Of a DNA stretch of 64,000 nucleotides, positions 27,139-36,438 are shown one piece after another (the stretch's first letter is position 1; each line of letters begins with the position of its first letter). The notes under the pieces are model-generated. The model was not told the origin of the DNA, did no database searches, and saw nothing but the letters and a program-made list of their open reading frames with translations. The stretch is from NCBI RefSeq assembly GCF_002174125.1, contig NZ_NEXX01000004.1, forward strand, positions 186,001 through 250,000, written 5' to 3'. The position numbers were made by a program, and so were the translations under genes. This stretch comes from Acinetobacter populi (lineage in GTDB: Bacteria > Pseudomonadota > Gammaproteobacteria > Pseudomonadales > Moraxellaceae).

Positions 27139-27594
27139 ATGTCCTTTTTAGCCACTCATTCAATCTCACTGTTATTACTGGTGTTTATTGCACTCGGTAT
27201 TCTTGGCAATAACCATTCGGTGACGATTGCAGCATGTATATTGCTTCTAATCCAACAAACGCCTTTGGTCCAGTATGCTCCGTTTATTGAGCAATATGGC
27301 CTAAAGCTGGGCATTGTCATTCTCACCATCGGTGTGCTGTCACCACTGATCAGTGGAAAAATCCAGACCGAAGATTTAATTCAGGTATTTACCCACTGGA
27401 AAACCTTTATTGCTGTGCTTGTTGGACTTCTGGTTGCATGGTTAGGTGGACGTGGGGCACATCTCATGACTCAGGAACCCATGGTTGTGACCGGATTACT
27501 TGTGGGAACAATACTTGGCGTTGCCTTTTTACGCGGCGTTCCAGTAGGGCCCTTAATTGCTGCGGGAATCCTGTCCTTACTGATCTGGAAATAA
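27139..27594 (+). CDS. UPF0756 (DUF441) membrane protein, YeaL-like
   Basis: This 151-residue inner-membrane protein of the UPF0756 family has four hydrophobic helices and the conserved pieces [49 protein letters not shown], closely paralleling E. coli YeaL. The function is unknown. The start at 27139 gives the usual family length; the frame is open to an ATG at 27097, which would add 14 residues without homology. Confidence 0.85.
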   Translation: MSFLATHSISLLLLVFIALGILGNNHSVTIAACILLLIQQTPLVQYAPFIEQYGLKLGIVILTIGVLSPLISGKIQTEDLIQVFTHWKTFIAVLVGLLVAWLGGRGAHLMTQEPMVVTGLLVGTILGVAFLRGVPVGPLIAAGILSLLIWK

Positions 27595-27683
27595 TCTTTC
27601 AAAAAATTAAATCCAATAAGCGTTTCTAAAGATTGGAAATTCTTTTATCATCATTTGTAAATCCTTTGACAATGATGATGCTT

Positions 27684-28040
27684 ATGACCATTCAACATTT
27701 ACATACCTCACAACGTTTTAGTGAAGCGACCATCCATCAGGGCACAGTTTATCTTGCAGGTCAGCTTGCTACTGATTTTTCAGGTGATATTACGCAACAA
27801 ACCAAAGAGACACTGGCAACAATTGATCAGTTTCTAGAGGATGCTGGCAGTAATAAAGCGCATATTCTCTCTGCAACCATCTATCTTAAACACATTGATG
27901 ATGATTATGATGCCATGAATCAAGTTTGGGATGAATGGCTTAAAGATGTTAAAGCCCCACCCCGTACTTGTGTCGAGGCAAAACTCTATCATCCTCAAGT
28001 ACTGGTTGAAATTACAGTGATTGCAGCAATTGCGCAATAA
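27684..28040 (+). CDS. RidA-family protein, YoaB-like
   Basis: This 118-residue protein of the YjgF/YER057c/RidA superfamily is closest in pattern to E. coli YoaB: MTIQHLHTSQRFSEATIHQG, AGSNKAHILSATIYL, MNQVWDEW, the substrate-binding arginine in PPRTCVEAKL and VEITVIAAI. Family members deaminate reactive enamines/imines, but the YoaB branch is uncharacterised. The start at 27684 fits the family; upstream in-frame ATGs would add up to 17 residues. Confidence 0.87.
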   Translation: MTIQHLHTSQRFSEATIHQGTVYLAGQLATDFSGDITQQTKETLATIDQFLEDAGSNKAHILSATIYLKHIDDDYDAMNQVWDEWLKDVKAPPRTCVEAKLYHPQVLVEITVIAAIAQ

Positions 28041-28123
28041 ATAGGTGATACGCTATTCACCTTGTATGCTTTTTCAGCGTTTAAAATATAAATGCGACCT
28101 TACTGACGGGAAGAATAGACATA

Positions 28124-29293
28124 TTGTTAAATAAAATCTTAAGCAGCATAAAAGCAATTAAATCTGATAATTACAATACAGCGATTATCAACTGGAATCC
28201 GTTAAGTCGCTGTATCTTGATGTTATTTTTAGCAATTTGTGTATTATCATTATGGTTAAGCTGGAAGTTTTTTATATTATTTAACCCAAAACTTTATCAA
28301 TACGTCAATATTGAACTTCTATATTTCCAAATCAAATTAAATATAGGCTTTATCCTGATGTTTGGGATATTGATTTATCTTTGTCGAAAGCTACGACATT
28401 CCTTAACTGCACAAAAAATCATGCCATTCATCTGCGTCGGAATGTTTGGTATTACCTTGTGTAGAGATGGCTATTTGATTGGCGTCCTTAGTCCTGCAAC
28501 GGCCATTGGTGCAATCAGCGTGATTTCCGTAGGATTAATTTTATTTGAACGTAAAGTAATTTATACTGCGCTGATCCCTAGCCTGATCTTTCTGGGCAGT
28601 ATTGTATATCTGACTCTTAATGGAAAAATCGCTTATGCACCACAATTTAATACTGCATCATCGATCACTTTTTTTCCATTTACCAATCAATTCTGGGTCT
28701 TTAGCATGCTGTTCTTTATGATTCCCATTGTTGTAAGCTGCTTTGTTTTACAGGAAATCATGCTTAGCCAATGGCGTCATCGAGAACAGATATTTAAGAC
28801 CTTAAGTACCATTGATCCTTTAACCGAACTATTTAATCGAAGAAGTATTTATCAGCAACTTGAAAAAATCGAACAGAATTTAATTTTTTCCACAGAATCA
28901 TATGGCATTATTTTACTTGATCTAGATTTTTTTAAGTCGATTAATGATTGTTATGGACATTTAGTTGGTGACAAGGTACTAATTCAGGTGGCACAGACAC
29001 TCCGGCAAAATGTTCGTCTCCACGATATTGTAGGACGTTATGGCGGGGAGGAATTTATCATGATCATCAATGATAACAATCAGATGCTGACCCGACATAT
29101 CGCAGAACGCTGCCGACACGCACTGAGTCAACTAAATCTGACCACAACCGATGGCCAAAACATTCTGATTACAGCCAGTTTTGGTATCGCATATTTAAAA
29201 TCTGGCACTTCTGTACAACAGGCATTGCATCATGCTGATGCCGCCATGTATCGGGCAAAATCTGCCGGACGCAATAGCATTGTATTAGCGTAA
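28124..29293 (+). CDS. Membrane diguanylate cyclase (GGDEF)
   Basis: This 389-residue protein has six or so N-terminal membrane helices (about 28-220) and a C-terminal GGDEF domain (about 225-388). The active site is GGEEF in GRYGGEEFIMI, and the inhibitory I-site RLHD lies exactly five residues upstream. It should make cyclic di-GMP from two GTP and be product-inhibited. The sensor part matches no MASE domain I can name. The start is TTG at 28124 with GGGAAG about 12 bp upstream. The gene end overlaps the convergent dsbD end by 9 bp. C-di-GMP could link to the polysaccharide locus, but nothing in sequence shows this. Confidence 0.88.
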   Translation: MLNKILSSIKAIKSDNYNTAIINWNPLSRCILMLFLAICVLSLWLSWKFFILFNPKLYQYVNIELLYFQIKLNIGFILMFGILIYLCRKLRHSLTAQKIMPFICVGMFGITLCRDGYLIGVLSPATAIGAISVISVGLILFERKVIYTALIPSLIFLGSIVYLTLNGKIAYAPQFNTASSITFFPFTNQFWVFSMLFFMIPIVVSCFVLQEIMLSQWRHREQIFKTLSTIDPLTELFNRRSIYQQLEKIEQNLIFSTESYGIILLDLDFFKSINDCYGHLVGDKVLIQVAQTLRQNVRLHDIVGRYGGEEFIMIINDNNQMLTRHIAERCRHALSQLNLTTTDGQNILITASFGIAYLKSGTSVQQALHHADAAMYRAKSAGRNSIVLA

Positions 29294-31162
29294 CCGGTTT
29301 AATAATGTTGTGGTATTAAATTCACCTGTTAAACGTAAATGCCGTTGCTCTTTTCCTTGAGCATCTAAAAATAGCACTGTCGGTGGCCCAAGGATTTGCC
29401 ATTCATTTAATAAAGCCTGTTGGCTCTGATCATAACGGCTTAAATCCAGTTTGATCTTGGTCATCGCTTGAAGTTTTTGCTGGACGTCTGGATTATGCCA
29501 AACATTCCGTTCAATCGGCTGACAGGCAATACACCAATCTGCATATAAATCGATAATGATAGGCTTTTGTTCAAGCCTTGCCTGTTTCAAGGCGTGATTA
29601 AACTCGGCTTGGGTGGTCACCACCTGCCAAATTTGCTGTTGCTGGGTTTGGTATTGCCAATATTGTGTCCCTTTCCAAATCGACAAACCAATTAAAATCA
29701 CCAGACATAGACTGGCAAGATAACGAATCCAGTGATGTGCCCGCAGCACAAGATAAGTCAAATAAAGGGCTAATGCGATGGCAACAAGCAATAAACACAG
29801 ATTAAAAACACCAATCGACAACAACGGACGGACAAAATACAGACTAAGCCCCAGCATAATAAATGCAAAAACATGCCGTACATAAATCATCCAGATTCCC
29901 GGTTTCGGGATCGCACGCTCACCAATCAAACTGAGTAAAATTAAAGGCACGCCCATCCCCAATCCGAGGGAGAATAATAATACTGCGCCAGCAAAAACAT
30001 TCTGACTTTGTGAAATATAAAGCAGCGTGCCTGCCAATGGTGCCGTCATACACGGGCCAACCAACAAAGCCGATAGCATGCCCATCAAGGCAGCGCCGAC
30101 CAACGTACCACCTTTTTGCCGTGATTGCAGTTGGTCAAGTTTATTTGACCAAGACTGGGGCAGTTTTAATTCAAATACACCAAATAAATTTAACGCAAAT
30201 AAGATAAAAATCGAACTAAATGCAATCAGTACAGCCGGCTGTTGTAGCCAACGCTGGAAATTATTACCTGCACTCGCCGCCATAATACCTAATATGGCAT
30301 AGACCGATGCCATGCTCAGCACAAAAATCAAGCTGATCAGCCCTGCTTTAACACCATTATGCTTACGAATCAACAAACTCGACAATATGGGTAACATCGG
30401 CAAGGAACAAGGCGTAAATGCCAGTAAACAGCCCAATCCCAAAAATAACAAAATACTCCAGAACAAGGACTGCTGATGTAACCGCGCAGACCATATTTCA
30501 TCTTGTGCCTGATGTTGTAAATCAGTTCCAGCATTGCTACCGATATTCGCCTTAGTCTCAGTTGTAATTGCTGTTTGTGGTGTTTGACCTTGCTGATCGG
30601 TAGCAGTAGTTTGGGTAAAAACTGACGGCTGGGAAGATTGGAATAAACCATGTTGTCTGCTTTGTTGGGAAGCGGAATCAGCCAAGATCACCAGCCCGTC
30701 TTGATCAGTCTGAAAATCTGCCTTGCTAATCGGATAGCACAATCCTTTTTCTGCACAGCCTTGGTAGGTCACCTGATAATGTTGATTGGGTTGCACCTGA
30801 ATATTAAAGGCAACCGTTTGATAATAGACTTGTGTATCACCAAAAAATGCATCATGTTTGGCTTTTGCCGGGGGCAATTCCAAAGCCAAAGCCTGTTGTC
30901 CCTGATGGACAGCAAATTGATGTTGATATAGATAATATTCTGGCGCGATTTTCCACTTCAGTTCAACCTGTGACTGACTCAGGGACTGGGCATCAAACTG
31001 AAATGCCTGATCACTTGGCAAAAATTGCTGTTCTGCATGTGTGATCTGCAAACCGGTGATCATCAGTAGTATAAAAATGGCGGTCTGCACACCAGACCAC
31101 CATTTTAATCCACTTATGCAACTGCTATCTGGACACCCAGAAAATGTGGAAACATTCGTCAT
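29285..31162 (-). CDS. dsbD: Thiol:disulfide interchange protein DsbD
   Basis: This 625-residue inner-membrane electron carrier passes reducing power from cytoplasmic thioredoxin to periplasmic DsbC/CcmG. All three modules are present: the N-terminal periplasmic domain with cysteines in GCAEKGLCYP; an eight-helix core with FTPCSLPMLP and LLVGPCMTAP; and the C-terminal thioredoxin-like domain with WCIAC at about residue 541. The membrane anchor or signal helix is preceded by about 25 polar residues including MTNVSTFSGCPD, so the true start may lie at a later codon. It ends overlapping the diguanylate cyclase gene. Confidence 0.94.
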   Translation of the reverse strand: MTNVSTFSGCPDSSCISGLKWWSGVQTAIFILLMITGLQITHAEQQFLPSDQAFQFDAQSLSQSQVELKWKIAPEYYLYQHQFAVHQGQQALALELPPAKAKHDAFFGDTQVYYQTVAFNIQVQPNQHYQVTYQGCAEKGLCYPISKADFQTDQDGLVILADSASQQSRQHGLFQSSQPSVFTQTTATDQQGQTPQTAITTETKANIGSNAGTDLQHQAQDEIWSARLHQQSLFWSILLFLGLGCLLAFTPCSLPMLPILSSLLIRKHNGVKAGLISLIFVLSMASVYAILGIMAASAGNNFQRWLQQPAVLIAFSSIFILFALNLFGVFELKLPQSWSNKLDQLQSRQKGGTLVGAALMGMLSALLVGPCMTAPLAGTLLYISQSQNVFAGAVLLFSLGLGMGVPLILLSLIGERAIPKPGIWMIYVRHVFAFIMLGLSLYFVRPLLSIGVFNLCLLLVAIALALYLTYLVLRAHHWIRYLASLCLVILIGLSIWKGTQYWQYQTQQQQIWQVVTTQAEFNHALKQARLEQKPIIIDLYADWCIACQPIERNVWHNPDVQQKLQAMTKIKLDLSRYDQSQQALLNEWQILGPPTVLFLDAQGKEQRHLRLTGEFNTTTLLNRLR

Positions 31163-31172
31163 AAGTTAAATC

Positions 31173-31958
31173 TTAAAATAAATAAGCCACACCTAATCCT
31201 GCATTCAATCTCGGATTTTCACGATTAAAGCTATAACCAATGGATGCATCCAACTGTAAATTATCTTTTACTGACCAGATTAAACCATTGTTTAAGATCG
31301 ATTCTTTATGCTGACTTTCCTGTTTACGATAAACATATTCGGAGAAGCCAGATAAGTTTCCTACAATCTTATATTGTAATGAAGGAATCGCCGACCAAGC
31401 GAGATCACCGTCCTGATAATCATAGTACATGGTCATTCCAGTACTTACACTATCATTGAACTGATAACTAATGGCCGAACCCAAAGTATAGATTTTTTTA
31501 TCAACCGTAAACTCATCATCACCATTGGCAAGATTAACCTGTGCCAATAATGCCCATTTAAAGGCATCATCATGGGTATTAATGGCTTTTTTAAGCCCCA
31601 GCGTGACATCACCAACACCATGCGTTTCACTACTGTTCGCACCGAGTTTTTCTTTTTGCCAGATCGGACCATCCCAGCCTACACGAAACTCAACATCGGA
31701 ACCAAGACCAATACGGGCCAGCATATCACCCTGTACAGTAAGCACACTATGTTTTTCGCCATCTACCGAATAATCATCATAGCTTGCACTTGGCAAGGAT
31801 TGCTCCCATGCCAGATGACCTTGCGGGACAATATCAGTTCCCAATCCTGCACCAGGACGGTCAAAACCAAAAGCATCCGCATTGCTAATCTGGCTAATCA
31901 ATCCAGCAGCAAGAATTGCTGTAGTCTTCGCGACAATATTTTTCATAGGCATCATCAT
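31173..31958 (-). CDS. Outer-membrane beta-barrel protein (phenol MetA-pathway-like family)
   Basis: This 261-residue protein has a signal peptide (KNIVAKTTAILAAGLISQISNADA region, cleavage after ADA) and a beta-barrel pattern of alternating aromatic strands ending in VAYLF, the terminal-Phe signature for BAM assembly. The sequence style (DRPGAGLGTDIVPQGHLAWEQ, GVGDVTLGLKKAI) matches the 'MetA-pathway of phenol degradation' transporter-like family. The substrate is unknown. It lies 10 bp upstream of dsbD and 3 bp downstream of the ankyrin gene, so the three may be one operon. Confidence 0.75.
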   Translation of the reverse strand: MMMPMKNIVAKTTAILAAGLISQISNADAFGFDRPGAGLGTDIVPQGHLAWEQSLPSASYDDYSVDGEKHSVLTVQGDMLARIGLGSDVEFRVGWDGPIWQKEKLGANSSETHGVGDVTLGLKKAINTHDDAFKWALLAQVNLANGDDEFTVDKKIYTLGSAISYQFNDSVSTGMTMYYDYQDGDLAWSAIPSLQYKIVGNLSGFSEYVYRKQESQHKESILNNGLIWSVKDNLQLDASIGYSFNRENPRLNAGLGVAYLF

Positions 31959-31961
31959 ACA

Positions 31962-32501
31962 TTACATTTCTTTTGACATTTTAGCATCATTATCACGAAG
32001 TAACTCGAGTGTTGCACGTTCTTCTGGCAAAGCATCATTCCAGTCGATTTCATCATAATCACAATCAAACCATAACTGACTGATTGAGCTTAAAATTGTT
32101 AAATCCTGATCATCAATAGTATTCGGATTAACACCTTGTTGTAACAAACGTTGTACTATCGGTACACAAGCAGCACTGGCTGCATCCCAAAGTGGGCCAT
32201 AAAACTCTTCACTATCCCACAAATGCAAATTGGCCTTGGCTGCGATCAAGGCCTCTAAAATATCCTGATAGATTTGTAATTGTTGCTGTTTTTCTGCATC
32301 AGAAAATGGTTGTCCAGCTTCATAGGCTTCACAAATACGTTCCCACCACACAAATAAACCATCACATAAAATTGAGATCGGTGGGCCTTTTTCTGTATCA
32401 ATAAAATTTGGGTCCAGACCTTGTGCCAATAATGCCTGTATCGTGGCAAGATCTAATTGTTCGATACTCTGTACGAATTGTTGCTGTTGTGAATTTAACA
32501 T
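31962..32501 (-). CDS. Ankyrin-repeat-like small protein
   Basis: This 179-residue soluble protein has at least two ankyrin-type repeats: DLATIQALLAQGLDPNFID (about 17-35) and VPIVQRLLQQGVNPNTIDD (about 113-131). A longer spacer contains WWERICEAYEAG. There is no signal peptide, so it is probably cytoplasmic and protein-binding. The function is not known. It is first of a tight minus-strand run with the outer-membrane protein and dsbD. Confidence 0.75.
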   Translation of the reverse strand: MLNSQQQQFVQSIEQLDLATIQALLAQGLDPNFIDTEKGPPISILCDGLFVWWERICEAYEAGQPFSDAEKQQQLQIYQDILEALIAAKANLHLWDSEEFYGPLWDAASAACVPIVQRLLQQGVNPNTIDDQDLTILSSISQLWFDCDYDEIDWNDALPEERATLELLRDNDAKMSKEM

Positions 32502-32624
32502 ACAGATATTACCTAGATAAAAAGAGCAGTCTAATTCATCACTATCGATCTGCCTAGTGCCTTATTTGCCAATGCCCCACATCACGTAAATGCAAACTGT
32601 ACTACTTGAAAATTTTACGCACAC

Positions 32625-32648
32625 AAAAAGAGCATAAATGCCCTTTTT
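32625..32648 (-). terminator. Terminator of the HPF-like gene
   Basis: AAAAAGAGCAT (32625-32635) pairs with ATGCCCTTTTT (32638-32648) with one mismatch and a T-run on the minus-strand side, about 20 bp after the stop. Confidence 0.7.
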
Positions 32649-32666
32649 ATGTGCCAAACTTATATA

Positions 32667-33020
32667 TTATGATGCATCATCTTCAACCCATTCAGGTTTT
32701 GTGCCCCGAAGTGGTTCGCGCTTAGCAAAGACTTGTTCAATCCCACGTTTTAATTTATCAATTGCACCATGAATGGCCTGATCAATATTGGCCGCTTTAT
32801 GGGTCACTGCAACAGGTTTTAATCCTGCTGGCCGGGCTTCAATCATACAACGTTTGTCTTCGTCTCCCCCCTTGTCACCATTAATATCACTTAAGTGCAC
32901 TTCAAAATGCGTAATTTTTTCGCTATAGCGTTGAAACTCTTGTTTTAATTCGGTTCTCACATAATCAATCAATCGATCACTACTGTTAATGTTCTTATCT
33001 GTACGGATTTCAATATTCAT
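32667..33020 (-). CDS. HPF/RaiA-type ribosome-associated protein
   Basis: This 117-residue protein has the S30AE fold: MNIEIRTDKNINSSDRLIDYVRTEL, then a beta strand FEVHLSDINGDKGG and the conserved CMIEARPAGLKPVAVTHKA and VDQAIxxAIDKLKR-like helix. Relatives bind the 30S decoding centre and slow or store ribosomes. It is longer than HPF (95) and has an acidic C-tail like short RaiA proteins. Alone on its transcript, with AGGGAC before the ATG. Confidence 0.85.
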   Translation of the reverse strand: MNIEIRTDKNINSSDRLIDYVRTELKQEFQRYSEKITHFEVHLSDINGDKGGDEDKRCMIEARPAGLKPVAVTHKAANIDQAIHGAIDKLKRGIEQVFAKREPLRGTKPEWVEDDAS

Positions 33021-33276
33021 AAATAATGTCCCTCTTTCTCTCTAACTTAGCTAAGAATCATTTACATTTTTAGCTTGCGCCAAAATGCGATTGTTGTACA
33101 CCAACAAACTGTAATGAACTTGTAACCTTGCTTACCACAAGCGTTCATAACAATCTAAGTCTTTCAATTCTTTTATACATCAATTAGATAACTTGTCAAT
33201 GTACAATTTTTTTATTCAATCTCGGCATAAAACATGCTTAACTTCTTTTTACGTAGCATTGTTTCAGGAAATTGTA

Positions 33277-34248
33277 ATGCAAAGTTCATACTTACGTGGA
33301 CAAGACTTAATCGATGATATTTTAAAAGCACCTTATTCTCGTGATTTGATTGGCTATCATGGACAACTCCCACAGGTTCAATGGCCAAATCAGGCCAGAG
33401 TTGCAGTACAGTTTGTACTGAATTATGAGGAAGGTAGTGAAAATCATATTGAACATGGGGATGCAGGTTCAGAACAATTCCTATCGGATATTATTGGTGC
33501 CGCAAGTTATCCTGCCAAACATATGTCGATGGATTCCATGTATGAATATGGTTCTCGTGCAGGGTTCTGGCGGATTCATCAGGAATTTGAAAAACGTGGC
33601 TTGCCAATGACGGTTTTCGGTGTAGGAATGGCACTGGTACGTAATCCTTATGTGGTCGAGGCTATTCAAAAAGCAAATTATGATGTGGTCTCACATGGAC
33701 AACGCTGGATTCATTATCAAGACATGCCAATTGCGCTAGAAAAACAATATATGGATCAGGCAATTTCTGTACTCGAAACATTATTCGGCCATGCACCCAT
33801 TGGCTGGTATACCGGACGGGACAGTCCAAACACCAGACAGCTTTTGGCAGAATTTCCCCAAATTCAGTACGATTGTGACCATTATGGCGACGACTTGCCT
33901 TTCTGGACGACGTTAACCAATAGTCACGGCGATACACAACCACATCTGATTATTCCTTATACGCTGGAAAGCAATGACATGAAATTTTGTTCACCAGGTG
34001 GCTTTAACAGTGGCGAACAATTTTTTCAATATTTAAAAGATGGCTTTGATGTCTTATATGCCGAAGGTGAAACTTCACCCAAAATGATGTCAATTGGTAT
34101 GCATTGCCGAATTCTTGGTCGTCCCGGTCGCTTTAAAGCACTGCAACGATTCCTTGACTATATCCAAAGCCGTGATCGGGTATGGATTTGCCGTCGTGGT
34201 GATATTGCCCAACATTGGCAGACGCATCATCCGTTTCAAGCACAATAA
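33277..34248 (+). CDS. puuE: Allantoinase of the PuuE (polysaccharide-deacetylase) family
   Basis: This 323-residue metal-independent allantoinase converts allantoin to allantoate. Recognisable parts are DLIGYHGQLPQVQWPNQARVAVQFVLNYEEG, the YGSRAGFWRI segment, GWYTGRDSPNTRQL and SIGMHCRILGRPGR. CAGGAAAT lies 6 bp before the chosen ATG; the 28 upstream in-frame residues lack homology. It is the first gene of a three-gene urate-breakdown operon. Confidence 0.92.
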   Translation: MQSSYLRGQDLIDDILKAPYSRDLIGYHGQLPQVQWPNQARVAVQFVLNYEEGSENHIEHGDAGSEQFLSDIIGAASYPAKHMSMDSMYEYGSRAGFWRIHQEFEKRGLPMTVFGVGMALVRNPYVVEAIQKANYDVVSHGQRWIHYQDMPIALEKQYMDQAISVLETLFGHAPIGWYTGRDSPNTRQLLAEFPQIQYDCDHYGDDLPFWTTLTNSHGDTQPHLIIPYTLESNDMKFCSPGGFNSGEQFFQYLKDGFDVLYAEGETSPKMMSIGMHCRILGRPGRFKALQRFLDYIQSRDRVWICRRGDIAQHWQTHHPFQAQ

Positions 34249-34267
34249 GTCTGTTTAAGGAATTTTC

Positions 34268-34771
34268 ATGAAACTTTCAGAATTTAATCAGCATGATCTG
34301 TCTGAAGCGGAATTATGCTTACAACATTGTGTCAATATTCCATCCTGGATTACGCAAATTAGCCAAGCTCGTCCATTTACCTCACAACAGGCATTATTGG
34401 CATTTGCAAAAAATCAGACGGATAGCTGGACCTGGCAAGAAATTAAAGCAGCTTTAGATACCCATCCACGCATTGGTGAAAAAAAGGCAGCAAAAGATTT
34501 ATCTAATCAGGAAGAGGCTTTTTCCAATCAGGAACAGGCCAATGTCCAGCTGAGTACAACCACCGAACAACAGCTTTTGCAAGGCAATATCGCGTATGAA
34601 CAAAAATTTGGCTATATCTTTTTAATTAAAGCAGCCGGTTTAACTGCCGAACAAATTCTGGCACAACTTCATGCGCGTCTTAATCATTCAGCAGAGCTGG
34701 AACAAACCGTCGTCAAGCAGAATCTGGCGGGTATTGCCCTGTTACGTCTTTCTCAAGCCGTCACCGAATAA
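34268..34771 (+). CDS. uraD: OHCU decarboxylase
   Basis: This 167-residue 2-oxo-4-hydroxy-4-carboxy-5-ureidoimidazoline decarboxylase gives stereospecific allantoin from urate oxidation. Family motifs: RPFTSQQALLAFA, the histidine in DTHPRIGEKKA, LSNQEEAFSNQEQA and KFGYIFLIKAAGLTAEQIL. It follows puuE by 19 bp and precedes the hydrolase by 9 bp. Confidence 0.94.
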   Translation: MKLSEFNQHDLSEAELCLQHCVNIPSWITQISQARPFTSQQALLAFAKNQTDSWTWQEIKAALDTHPRIGEKKAAKDLSNQEEAFSNQEQANVQLSTTTEQQLLQGNIAYEQKFGYIFLIKAAGLTAEQILAQLHARLNHSAELEQTVVKQNLAGIALLRLSQAVTE

Positions 34772-34780
34772 GGAATTTTT

Positions 34781-35107
34781 ATGAGCATTAGTACCCATAT
34801 TTTAGATACCAATCTTGGCAAGCCTGCCGTGGGAGTAAACGTAAAATTATTACATATTGATAGCAATACGCTACTAGGTGAAGGGCAAACTGATATTGAT
34901 GGCCGCCTAAAAGACTTCGGTGTAAAAGAATTTCCTGCTGGTATGTATCAACTGGTATTTGAGATTTTGCCTTATTTTGAACAGCTCGGCAGTAAAACCT
35001 TTTTTCCTCAGGTCTGTTTACAATTCTTTGTCGACCAACCTGATGAACATTATCATGTGCCGTTATTAATTAGCCCGTTTGCCTATTCCACTTATCGTGG
35101 TAGTTAA
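34781..35107 (+). CDS. uraH: 5-hydroxyisourate hydrolase
   Basis: This 108-residue transthyretin-like enzyme has the signature start ISTHILDTNLGKPAVGV and the diagnostic C-terminal YRGS. It converts 5-hydroxyisourate to OHCU, one step before UraD. Its catalytic His (in STHIL), Arg and final Ser tail are all present. The urate oxidase that feeds it is not in the window. Confidence 0.95.
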   Translation: MSISTHILDTNLGKPAVGVNVKLLHIDSNTLLGEGQTDIDGRLKDFGVKEFPAGMYQLVFEILPYFEQLGSKTFFPQVCLQFFVDQPDEHYHVPLLISPFAYSTYRGS

Positions 35108-35127
35108 AATTTTTCGGCTTATAAAAA

Positions 35128-35155
35128 AACCTCTGTTCAATCAGAGGTTCTTTTT
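35128..35155. terminator. Bidirectional terminator uraH/tsx
   Basis: AACCTCTG (35128-35135) pairs with CAGAGGTT (35142-35149). The stem has a T-tract on the right and a run of seven A on the left, so it serves both converging genes. Confidence 0.92.
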
Positions 35156-35197
35156 GGATGTATCATTTGATCAAACAATACAACTTTTCATACCTGA

Positions 35198-36064
35198 TTA
35201 AAAATGATAGTCAACGCGGAACATTGGTGTACTTGCTGTAGCACCTTCTCCGGCAGCACCTTTTTCATCATTACCAAATTTATTTTTCCAGTATTGATAT
35301 TCAAAGCCGGCACGGAAAGTTTTATCTTTTTTACCAACCAAAGAACTTAGGTCATACATTACCATGGCATCAATATTGGTTTCAGCTTTGGTATCACCAC
35401 CGTATTCATTTTTACCTTTATCGGCAATCCATAAGGCAAAACCCTCAAAAGATAGTGGCAAATCGCCAATTGGAACACCCCAGGTTAATTGTAATGCAGG
35501 ATGAGTATCATAGGTATAGCGATGTCCCAAACCTGTTGGCTCATTACTCTCCATTAAAGCAAGCACACTAAAATTCAGAAAACCTGGAACATCAAACATG
35601 ACTGTTGGCCCCACCACCCACATACGTTTTTTTGAACCATATGTATCGTTTTTCGTATTCCAGTCCAATCCACCAGTTAATCCCACACCACGAATAACAC
35701 CAGGATATGACAGATCTTTATTTATTACCTTACCAATATCCAAGGTATGGCGATAAACCACATAGGCTTCTTGTGTACCTTTATCTGTACCAATTGCTGG
35801 TTCGTCATTAGACTGCAATAAATCTACATTAAAGAAATTTGAACCATATTTATAACCACTGACATGAGTTAAGCTAAAAATCTGTTTTGTGATATCAATA
35901 CGGCTGCCATCTGCATTATTTTTGTAAGGTTCTGCGAATTTTGTACCATAACGCCAGCCAACCGATGTGTCACTCCATGTTGCAGCATTCGCAGCAGTTG
36001 CACCAATAAGTGTCAAAGCACCAATCATTAAAGAATGGGGAGAGAAAAAAGTACCTATCTTCAT
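35198..36064 (-). CDS. Tsx-like nucleoside-channel outer-membrane protein
   Basis: This 288-residue protein has a signal peptide (MKIGTFFSPHSLMIGAL...AANA, cleavage after residue 26 or so) and a barrel resembling the Tsx/'outer envelope' family: WSDTSVGWRYGTKFAEP at the mature start, aromatic-rich strands and a final FRVDYHF. Tsx lets nucleosides cross the outer membrane. Placement against urate genes suggests purine-related uptake, which is an inference. AAAGGA before the ATG at 36064 decides the start; an upstream extension of 34 residues lacks signal character. The 36065-36438 gap shows only its leader and the next terminator. Confidence 0.82.
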   Translation of the reverse strand: MKIGTFFSPHSLMIGALTLIGATAANAATWSDTSVGWRYGTKFAEPYKNNADGSRIDITKQIFSLTHVSGYKYGSNFFNVDLLQSNDEPAIGTDKGTQEAYVVYRHTLDIGKVINKDLSYPGVIRGVGLTGGLDWNTKNDTYGSKKRMWVVGPTVMFDVPGFLNFSVLALMESNEPTGLGHRYTYDTHPALQLTWGVPIGDLPLSFEGFALWIADKGKNEYGGDTKAETNIDAMVMYDLSSLVGKKDKTFRAGFEYQYWKNKFGNDEKGAAGEGATASTPMFRVDYHF

Positions 36065-36393
36065 GGTGTTTCCTTTATATGAGATTAAAAAAACGCGACG
36101 CGCATGTTTGTGCACAATCAAAACAAGCAATGAAGACAACATTGCACCATGTCGATAACAATACATGCGTTTACTTTACAAACGAATGCAAAAAAGAAGC
36201 CAATTTTTAACATTACAATTAAAAAAATGAATCTGAAGAAATTTAATCTCTACTGAATGTCTAAAAGAGAATAGAAAGTTAAAAAAATGTGACAATTAAC
36301 ACAATTATTATTTTCAATCATTGCAATACTAAAAAGATAACAAATTGAATCATTAAAATATGGTCTAGCTAATAACAAAAATCTTTTATTTTT

Positions 36394-36425
36394 AAATACC
36401 CTATTTTGATAAAAATAGGGTATTT
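36394..36425 (-). terminator. Terminator of the Wzi-like gene
   Basis: A perfect 14-bp stem AAATACCCTATTTT/AAAATAGGGTATTT (36394-36407 with 36412-36425) with a GATA loop lies just past the stop. Confidence 0.85.
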
Positions 36426-36438
36426 TCTTGTTTAAAAT

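Noticed and set aside
33193-33276. 28 extra codons at the start of puuE
   Set aside because: They lack homology and CAGGAAAT supports the later ATG at 33277.
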